The position numbers and the translations under genes were made by a program. Positions 1-4,350 of a stretch of 5,477 nt of DNA are shown piece after piece. Position 1 is the stretch's first letter, and each line of letters begins with the position of its first letter. Below the pieces are notes generated by a model. The model was not told the DNA's origin and ran no database searches. It was given only the letters and a program-made list of their open reading frames with translations. Source of the DNA: an uncultured cyanobacterium (GTDB lineage: Bacteria; Cyanobacteriota; Cyanobacteriia; Pseudanabaenales; Pseudanabaenaceae); the NCBI GenBank assembly GCA_903819605.1, contig CAIJEA010000238.1:1-5477 (forward strand), in the 5' to 3' direction.

Positions 1-32
1 CGCTTCGCGCCGCAACTCTCTTCTGGGTTTTG
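1..32 (+). terminator. 3' half of a GCGC-centred terminator-like hairpin (cut by window edge)
   Basis: Bases 1-9 can fold as CGC-TTC-GCG, and the sequence continues with CGC, a pyrimidine-rich stretch and GGGTTTTG at 25-32. The same order of blocks (GCGC, three-base loop, GCGCCGC, CTCT, GGGTTTTG) forms the right half of the complete hairpin at 3182-3236. GCGCCGC and GGGTTTTG start 18 bases apart here and 19 apart there. I infer that the left arm lies just outside the window and that this is the terminator of an upstream plus-strand gene, or of a convergent pair. The missing arm cannot be seen, so this rests on resemblance alone. Confidence 0.4.
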
Positions 33-33
33 C

Positions 34-75
34 TTTTACGCTACTGCGATATCGAGAAAAAAATAAAGCGTAAAA
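34..75. repeat. 9-bp inverted repeat with 24-base spacer
   Basis: TTTTACGCT (34-42) is the exact reverse complement of AGCGTAAAA (67-75). The spacer contains the 8-bp palindrome CGATATCG (47-54). There is no U-run after either arm, so it is not a textbook intrinsic terminator. It could be a secondary hairpin after the element at 1-32, or chance in AT-rich DNA. No gene is seen elsewhere in 1-252. Confidence 0.35.
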
Positions 76-186
76 AGAGCATGAATGTATGTAACCACCT
101 CAATCTCTTCATCTATTTTATCTCTTAACTGAAGTGGCAATAGCTATATTATAAAAAAGAGCCGAATAAGCTTTTAAAAGTTATTT

Positions 187-215
187 TTAAAGTCAATCAC
201 GACTGATTTTATGAT
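187..215 (+). promoter_or_regulatory. Candidate promoter of the aminotransferase gene
   Basis: TATGAT (210-215) is a good match to a sigma-70 -10 box, and TTAAAG (187-192) sits 17 bases upstream as a poor -35. Transcription would start near 222, about 30 bases before the TTG start codon. A second AT-rich -10-like run, TATATT, lies at 145-150 without a clear -35. The call is by consensus only. AT-rich DNA gives many such matches. Confidence 0.25.
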
Positions 216-232
216 AATTTAGCGATAATTTA
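213..232. repeat. Direct repeat GATAATTTA, 11-base period
   Basis: GATAATTTA occurs at 213-221 and again at 224-232, one helical turn apart, just upstream of the aminotransferase start. Its position between the candidate -10 and the start codon would suit a regulator half-site pair or an RNA feature in the leader. No known regulator motif is recognised and it may be chance. Confidence 0.35.
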
Positions 233-252
233 CTGAGTTTAGAGATATTCCA

Positions 253-1410
253 TTGACTACTGTTCCGCTATCACAACGCGCTATTCAAATTAAAGAATCA
301 CAAATTCGTGAAGCCTCTCGTTATTGTGAAAAGTTTGGGGCAATTAATCTTGCTCAAGGGTTACCAGATTTCCCAGCGCCAGAGGCGATTAAAGAATCGG
401 CAAGGGCAGCGATCGCAGCGAATATAAATCAATATGCCGATAGTTGGGGCTGGGAAAACCTGCGCGTGGCGATCGCCGAAAAAATGCAACGCGATAATCA
501 AATTACCGTCGATCCCGATACTGAAGTTACTGTTTGCTGTGGGGCAACGGAAGGATTGAATATTGCCCTCATGACTCTGATTAATCAAGGCGATCGCGTT
601 TTAATTTTTGAGCCATTCTACGAAAACTATATTCCCAATCTTGCCACGGTGGGTGGCATTCCTGAATTTATTACTCTGCAACCACCCCAATGGGAAATCA
701 CCCAAGAAATCCTTGAACCTGCCTTTAAAACAGGAATTAAGGCAGTAATCATCAATAGTCCTGCCAATCCTACGGGCAAAGTTTGGACAAGGACAGAACT
801 AGAACTAATTGCTAAACTCTGCCAGCAGTATGATGTCTATGCCATCACTGATGAAATTTACGAATACATCATTTATGAAGGTGAGCATATTAGTCTAATG
901 AGCATTGAGGGAATGCGCGATCGCACCATTGTCGTGAATGGCTTCTCGAAAACCTTTTGCATTACAGGCTGGCGCTTAGGCTACACGGTGGCAAATCCCG
1001 AACTAACGGCAGCAATGCGACGAATTCATGACTTTATTACAATTTGCGCTCCTGCTCCTTTGCAACATGCAGCTCTAACGGCGATGGAATTTGGACGCGA
1101 ATATTTCACAAAGTTGGCGTTAGATTACAAACGTAAGCGCGATATGCTTTTTCCTGCGTTGGTGAAAATCGGGCTAACACCTGTACTGCCCAGAGGTGCA
1201 TATTACATCTGGACTGATAGCTCGGCGATCGCGCCCGATGCCAATAGTGCAGCATTTCGACTTGCTAAAGAAGCGCTGGTTGCAGCAGTACCTGGCAGTT
1301 GTTTTAGTCATCCTGAGCGTGACAATGTAAAAGGCTTACGTTTTTGTTTTGCAAAGAAAGACAGCACAATTGAAGCTGCGGTCGAAAATTTGCTTAAACT
1401 CAAATTATAA
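253..1410 (+). CDS. Class I/II PLP-dependent aminotransferase
   Basis: Complete 385-residue fold-type I aminotransferase, the usual length for soluble cytoplasmic members. Visible in order: substrate/cofactor region LAQGLPDFPAPEA (33-45); glycine-rich CGATEG near 96-101, which contacts PLP phosphate; NSPANPTGK (168-176) with conserved N172; ITDEIYEY (198-205), where D200 pairs with the pyridine nitrogen and Y203 contacts PLP; GFSKTFCITGWRLGY (230-244) with K233 as the Schiff-base lysine and R241; and R363 in GLRFCF, which binds the substrate carboxylate. The sequence resembles the kynurenine/methionine/glutamine-phenylpyruvate transaminase branch, but the amino donor cannot be fixed from sequence, and many such genes are loosely labelled aspartate aminotransferase. 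Start: stops at 220-222 and 226-228 close the frame upstream, the next in-frame ATG is at residue 78, and TTG at 253 gives the expected N-terminus. No strong Shine-Dalgarno is seen. Five HIP1 octamers lie within it. It appears to be a single-gene unit. Confidence 0.93.
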   Translation: MTTVPLSQRAIQIKESQIREASRYCEKFGAINLAQGLPDFPAPEAIKESARAAIAANINQYADSWGWENLRVAIAEKMQRDNQITVDPDTEVTVCCGATEGLNIALMTLINQGDRVLIFEPFYENYIPNLATVGGIPEFITLQPPQWEITQEILEPAFKTGIKAVIINSPANPTGKVWTRTELELIAKLCQQYDVYAITDEIYEYIIYEGEHISLMSIEGMRDRTIVVNGFSKTFCITGWRLGYTVANPELTAAMRRIHDFITICAPAPLQHAALTAMEFGREYFTKLALDYKRKRDMLFPALVKIGLTPVLPRGAYYIWTDSSAIAPDANSAAFRLAKEALVAAVPGSCFSHPERDNVKGLRFCFAKKDSTIEAAVENLLKLKL

Positions 1411-1419
1411 ACATTTAAT

Positions 1420-1450
1420 ATTCCCTGAATTTTGACAATATTTTGGGAAT
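1420..1450 (+). terminator. Weak hairpin downstream of the aminotransferase
   Basis: ATTCCC (1420-1425) pairs with GGGAAT (1445-1450), starting 10 bases after the aminotransferase stop. The loop is 19 bases and no U-run follows directly, although the surroundings are T-rich. It is only a candidate terminator. In the rest of 1411-1646 I see only 4-bp mini-hairpins, for example CTCT/AGAG at 1497-1509, and no gene. Confidence 0.22.
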
Positions 1451-1646
1451 TATTTGTCTAAGCACCTATTTAGGAATTAGTTTGGATTTTCCTACGCTCT
1501 AAAAAAGAGAATGGGCAAATATCTTAGAGAATTTACTCTCAGCACCCAATTCTTAAAAAGTTGTCAATCTCTAATAACTTCTGAAACGAGCGAATTTACC
1601 GAGACTTTTAGAAATTATGTAATCGCTTTAGTTGAGATCAATAATT

Positions 1647-2078
1647 ATGGTTGAAAATGCAGGGAATAAGGAGAGATTGAATTTATTTGAGATAGCAGAT
1701 TGTTATCCAGATGGTTTAAATACGCCAACATTAAATATTGAGATGTTTCGAGATTTAAGATCATCAATAGGAGATGATCTATTATTCTCCGACCTAGTTA
1801 CAGTTTATTTTAGTTCTGCTGAGGATTTAATTAAGTCAATTCATATTGCTTTTGCTCATCAAGACGCTAGTAAACTTACAATTGCAGGTCATTCTTTAAA
1901 ATCGACTAGTGCCAGCATCGGTGCAATTAGACTTTCTCAAATAGGTAGATATCTTGAGAAGAGTGGCAAAACAGGAAAAATTACAATTTCAGCGGATGTT
2001 TTGGAATTATTAAATAGTGAATATGAAGAAGTGATTGCGGCGATCCAACGTTGCATTACTGAGTTTATGGCAGAATGA
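1647..2078 (+). CDS. Stand-alone histidine phosphotransfer (HPt) domain protein
   Basis: A 143-residue, apparently cytoplasmic protein consisting of one HPt domain (Hpt family) after a roughly 30-residue N-terminal extension. HPt proteins relay phosphate from a hybrid histidine kinase receiver to a response regulator. The core motif AGHSLKSTSASIGA matches the family's A-H-x-L-K-x-x-x-x-x-G-A pattern, with H82 as the phospho-acceptor and K85 next to it. The preceding helix (MFRDLRSSIGDDLLFSDLV) and the closing helices fit the four-helix bundle. There is no kinase, receiver or output domain in the protein or window, so its partners are elsewhere. Start: ATG 1647 is chosen. A TTG at 1632 would add five residues (MRSII). 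A GAG at 1634-1636 is the only Shine-Dalgarno-like sequence. Hand-counted GC over 1681-2040 is about 33%, against about 46% over 421-600 in the aminotransferase, and no HIP1 site occurs in it. The arsS-like gene follows after 28 bases. Confidence 0.88.
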   Translation: MVENAGNKERLNLFEIADCYPDGLNTPTLNIEMFRDLRSSIGDDLLFSDLVTVYFSSAEDLIKSIHIAFAHQDASKLTIAGHSLKSTSASIGAIRLSQIGRYLEKSGKTGKITISADVLELLNSEYEEVIAAIQRCITEFMAE

Positions 2079-2106
2079 GAGAGAAATTGCTTAAGATAGC
2101 CTATCC

Positions 2107-3099
2107 ATGCAAGTTAACGCGTTCGCTGCTACACCTTTTTCTCAAAAACTGCAAACACCATTTCTAAAGCATCATATTTCTGTCTTGCAGATCAATTTAG
2201 GCAAGATTTGTAATCTTGCCTGTAGTCACTGTCATGTTGAGGCTAGTCCCCATCGCACTGAAGAGTTAACACCAGATATTTGTCAGCAACTACTTGAGAT
2301 TATTCATCGATTCCCCCAAATTAGTACAGTCGATCTAACTGGTGGTGCGCCAGAAATGCTTTATGGATTTCGTTCTTTAATTCAGGCAGCGAGAGAACAA
2401 AGTAAAGAAGCGATCGTCCGTTCTAATTTGACAATTTATTTTGAGAAGGGATACGAAGATATTCCCGAATTTTGTGCTAATCATCAAGTGCGTATAGTAG
2501 CTTCTCTACCCTGCTATCTTGAGGATAATGTGGACAAAATGCGTGGCAAAGGTGTATTCGATCTGTCGATTCAAGCTTTGCAATGGCTGAATCGTCTAGG
2601 TTATGGTAACGATCCTAATCTGATTTTAGACTTGGTATATAATCCCCAACTTCCCACTTCCAATAAATTTTCCCTAGCTCCGAATCAACAAGGTCTACAA
2701 GTAGCCTACAAAGACTATTTGCGATCGCATTTCGGCATTGTTTTTAATAACCTGTTTACAATTACTAACCTTCCGATTGGTAGAAGTAAGTTCCATTTGC
2801 AACATCGCAAACTAGAGGATGAATATTTGCATTTCTTAGAGAGTCATTATAATCCTGAAACTCTCGCTCATGTGATGTGTAGGAATCAACTTTCAGTAGA
2901 TTACCAAGGCAATATCTATGATTGTGATTTTAATCAAATGGAGCGTCTAACTGCGCGATCACCCAATGGTGAAGTTCTGACAGTAGCAAAAATCTTAGAG
3001 ATTGGAGATTTAGATGTCATTCAAGAAATTCAAACTGCTGACTACTGCTATGGTTGCACGGCTGGAAGTGGTTCTAGCTGTGGTGGTGCATTACTATAG
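2107..3099 (+). CDS. arsS: ArsS-type radical SAM protein (arsenosugar biosynthesis family, C-terminal DUF3641)
   Basis: Complete 330-residue enzyme. The radical SAM signature CNLACSHC (C35, C39, C42) would hold the [4Fe-4S] cluster that cleaves S-adenosylmethionine; DLTGGAPE (76-83) is the SAM-binding GGxPE-type motif, and VRSNLT (104-109) follows. The C-terminal half is the Cys-rich DUF3641 region: C258 (HVMCRNQLSVD), C273 (YDCDFNQM), then C314, C317 and C325 in YCYGCTAGSGSSCGG at the very end. This layout is characteristic of the family that includes cyanobacterial ArsS. That enzyme acts after the arsenic methyltransferase ArsM and joins a 5'-deoxyadenosyl group to dimethylarsenite, the first step to arsenosugars. 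The family assignment is strong. The arsenic substrate is inferred from homology, since no arsM, arsenic regulator or transporter is in the window. ATG 2107 is the only plausible start, as family similarity begins within about 10 residues, though the ribosome site is weak. It lies 28 bases after the HPt gene, so co-transcription is possible. Confidence 0.88.
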   Translation: MQVNAFAATPFSQKLQTPFLKHHISVLQINLGKICNLACSHCHVEASPHRTEELTPDICQQLLEIIHRFPQISTVDLTGGAPEMLYGFRSLIQAAREQSKEAIVRSNLTIYFEKGYEDIPEFCANHQVRIVASLPCYLEDNVDKMRGKGVFDLSIQALQWLNRLGYGNDPNLILDLVYNPQLPTSNKFSLAPNQQGLQVAYKDYLRSHFGIVFNNLFTITNLPIGRSKFHLQHRKLEDEYLHFLESHYNPETLAHVMCRNQLSVDYQGNIYDCDFNQMERLTARSPNGEVLTVAKILEIGDLDVIQEIQTADYCYGCTAGSGSSCGGALL

Positions 3100-3103
3100 A
3101 TTC

Positions 3104-3140
3104 CAAAAGAGCTTAGACGCAGTGTGTATCAACTCTTTTG
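3104..3140 (+). terminator. Imperfect hairpin just after arsS, likely its terminator
   Basis: CAAAAGAG (3104-3111) pairs perfectly with CTCTTTTG (3133-3140). With one bulged C (3112), TT/AA extends the stem to 10 bp, and GACGCA/TGTATC (3116-3121 and 3125-3130) can close the top imperfectly. The structure begins 4 bases after the arsS stop. The A-tract and T-tract lie inside the stem, and no separate U-run follows. It is a plausible plus-strand terminator, weaker than the hairpin at 3182-3236. Confidence 0.4.
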
Positions 3141-3181
3141 AGGTAAAGGTGATATAGCTATGCAAGTTTTGCTTAGGATAT

Positions 3182-3236
3182 AAAACCCAAACAAATAGAG
3201 ACAGCGCAAAGCGCCGCCTCTATTTATTTGGGTTTT
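3182..3236 (-). terminator. Long 26-bp hairpin, terminator of moxR (possibly bidirectional)
   Basis: Arms 3182-3207 and 3211-3236 are complementary around a three-base loop (3208-3210), with inner GCGC/GCGC and outer AAAACCC/GGGTTTT. Read as plus-strand RNA, three positions are A-C mismatches (3192/3226, 3201/3217, 3203/3215). Read as minus-strand RNA, all three become G-U pairs and the 26-bp stem is unbroken. It lies 10 bases past the moxR stop. The stem ends in UUUU on either strand. I infer a terminator acting mainly on moxR transcripts, with possible activity for read-through from arsS. Confidence 0.65.
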
Positions 3237-3246
3237 GATAGGCTGT

Positions 3247-4185
3247 TTAAGGAACAGGTACAACATCAAGTAGGCGTTGAATAATATTTTTAGGCGATCG
3301 CCGACCAGCAGTAATAATGCGATGACCTAGTACGTAGGGGGCAAGAAATTTCACATCATCAGGGAGCACATAATCAGATTGGCGATCGGGATTAAGCGCT
3401 TGCTGAATTAATGCGTAACTTTGAGCAGATCGTAATAATGCAGAAGTGCCTCTAGGACTTACACCAAGTGTAATTTCGTCATCATTACGAGTAGCCCGCA
3501 CAATATTAACAATATATGCACTAGTTGCATCGCTAACAGGAACTTGGGTGGCGAGGTTGCGAATTTCTAGAACCTCTTCGGGAGTGATGCAGGATTCTAA
3601 TTGCGAGGAGCCGATTTGACCTACTTGCATCCGTTTTAGCATTTCTAATTCTTCAGTTTCATTAGGATAGCCAATGCTAAAAGACAATGCAAAGCGATCG
3701 AGTTGTGCTTCTGGCAAAGGGAAAGTGCCCTGATATTCGATTGGATTTTGAGTTGCGATCGCAAAAAATGGCGAAGGAACTTTCCGTGATACTCCATCAA
3801 CTGTTACTTGAGTCTCTTCCATTACCTCAAGTAAAGCTGATTGAGTACGAGGTGTCGCACGGTTAATTTCATCAGCTAGCAAGACATTTGCAAATACGGG
3901 ACCAGGAAGAAACTGAAATTCACCTTTTTGAGGATTCCAAATATTAGTCCCCGTAATGTCAGTTGGTAGTAGATCGGGTGTACATTGAACGCGCTGAAAC
4001 TTGCCAGAAATTGACGCAGCTAAGGACTTGGCAAGCAAAGTTTTGCCGACCCCTGGGACATCTTCTAATAATGCATGACCACCCGAGAAAAGTGCTACTA
4101 AAACCAGTTGAATGGCTTCATCTTTGCCCACGATCGCCTTCGCCAAATTATCAACTAACTGTTGTATTTTGAGTTGCTTTTCCAT
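3247..4185 (-). CDS. MoxR-family AAA+ ATPase
   Basis: A 312-residue cytoplasmic AAA+ ATPase, the usual length for MoxR proteins, which are thought to act as chaperone-like remodelling ATPases that help metal- or complex-containing proteins mature. Numbered from the chosen start: IVGKDEA near 18-24, Walker A DVPGVGKT (42-49, K48), the family-typical PDLLPTDITG (70-79), Walker B LLADEINR (102-109, D105/E106), sensor 1 in ATQNP (N147), arginine finger in QLDRF (R164), and sensor 2 in GVSPRG (R245). All key residues are intact. Start: the frame stays open to an ATG at 4260, but those 25 extra residues do not look like the family. ATG 4185 is preceded by a GGGG run (4192-4189) and gives the typical MoxR N-terminus; ATG 4194 is the alternative. 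The usual downstream partners (DUF58 and VWA or transglutaminase genes) are absent, because the gene converges on arsS. Its substrate is unknown. Confidence 0.92.
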   Translation of the reverse strand: MEKQLKIQQLVDNLAKAIVGKDEAIQLVLVALFSGGHALLEDVPGVGKTLLAKSLAASISGKFQRVQCTPDLLPTDITGTNIWNPQKGEFQFLPGPVFANVLLADEINRATPRTQSALLEVMEETQVTVDGVSRKVPSPFFAIATQNPIEYQGTFPLPEAQLDRFALSFSIGYPNETEELEMLKRMQVGQIGSSQLESCITPEEVLEIRNLATQVPVSDATSAYIVNIVRATRNDDEITLGVSPRGTSALLRSAQSYALIQQALNPDRQSDYVLPDDVKFLAPYVLGHRIITAGRRSPKNIIQRLLDVVPVP

Positions 4186-4275
4186 GTTCCCCATCCAGCT
4201 AGTGAAGATCGATTTTTTGCAATACTTGTCATAGTAGTGTATCGCGGTTCGCTTGCCCATGAAAGTAATAGGGAC

Positions 4276-4287
4276 AATTCATGAATT
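4276..4287. promoter_or_regulatory. 12-bp perfect palindrome in the divergent moxR/DUF3084 intergenic region
   Basis: AATTCATGAATT is a perfect 12-bp palindrome lying 90 bases upstream of the moxR start and 63 bases upstream of the DUF3084 start. Its position between two divergent genes suits an operator for a dimeric regulator. No named regulator motif is recognised, and AT-rich palindromes of this length can arise by chance. Confidence 0.3.
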
Positions 4288-4307
4288 TTCTCTACAGCGT
4301 TCATGGG

Positions 4308-4330
4308 GTGTGATCTGCTAAGATCATCAC
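4308..4330 (+). promoter_or_regulatory. Interrupted inverted repeat overlapping a candidate -10 of the DUF3084 gene
   Basis: GTGTGATC (4308-4315) pairs with GATCATCAC (4322-4330) if T4327 is bulged. The perfect core is TGATC-N6-GATCA. TAAGAT (4319-4324), which fits the -10 pattern TAnnnT, overlaps it and would place transcription start near 4331, 20 bases before the ATG. No convincing -35 is present. An operator covering the promoter is one reading; chance is the other. Confidence 0.28.
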
Positions 4331-4340
4331 CGTGAGGACA

Positions 4341-4346
4341 AAGGAG
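4341..4346 (+). promoter_or_regulatory. Shine-Dalgarno AAGGAG for the DUF3084 gene
   Basis: AAGGAG lies 4 bases before ATG 4351. It is the clearest ribosome binding site in the window and fixes the start of the last gene. The spacing is slightly short but within the usual range. Confidence 0.75.
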
Positions 4347-4350
4347 TTTC

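Noticed and set aside
81..128. 15-codon plus-strand mini-ORF upstream of the aminotransferase
   Set aside because: It has no clear ribosome site, attenuator-like codon run or paired terminator structure.
361..588. 75-codon minus-strand open frame inside the aminotransferase gene
   Set aside because: It lies wholly opposite a gene with intact catalytic motifs and shows no recognisable domain.
1497..1540. CTCT/AGAG and GAGA/TCTC small hairpins in the aminotransferase-HPt gap
   Set aside because: Stems of only 4 bp in AT-rich DNA are expected by chance, and neither is followed by a U-run.
1593..1623. Possible HPt promoter with TATGTA near 1616
   Set aside because: The -10 match is only fair, and the sequence 17 bases upstream (AATTTA) does not resemble a -35.
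3963..4172. 69-codon plus-strand open frame opposite moxR
   Set aside because: It is antisense to the conserved Walker A region of MoxR and has no protein-family features.
4186..4260. 25-residue N-terminal extension of MoxR from ATG 4260
   Set aside because: The extension does not resemble MoxR N-termini, and ATG 4185 has a purine-rich ribosome site and the expected family start.
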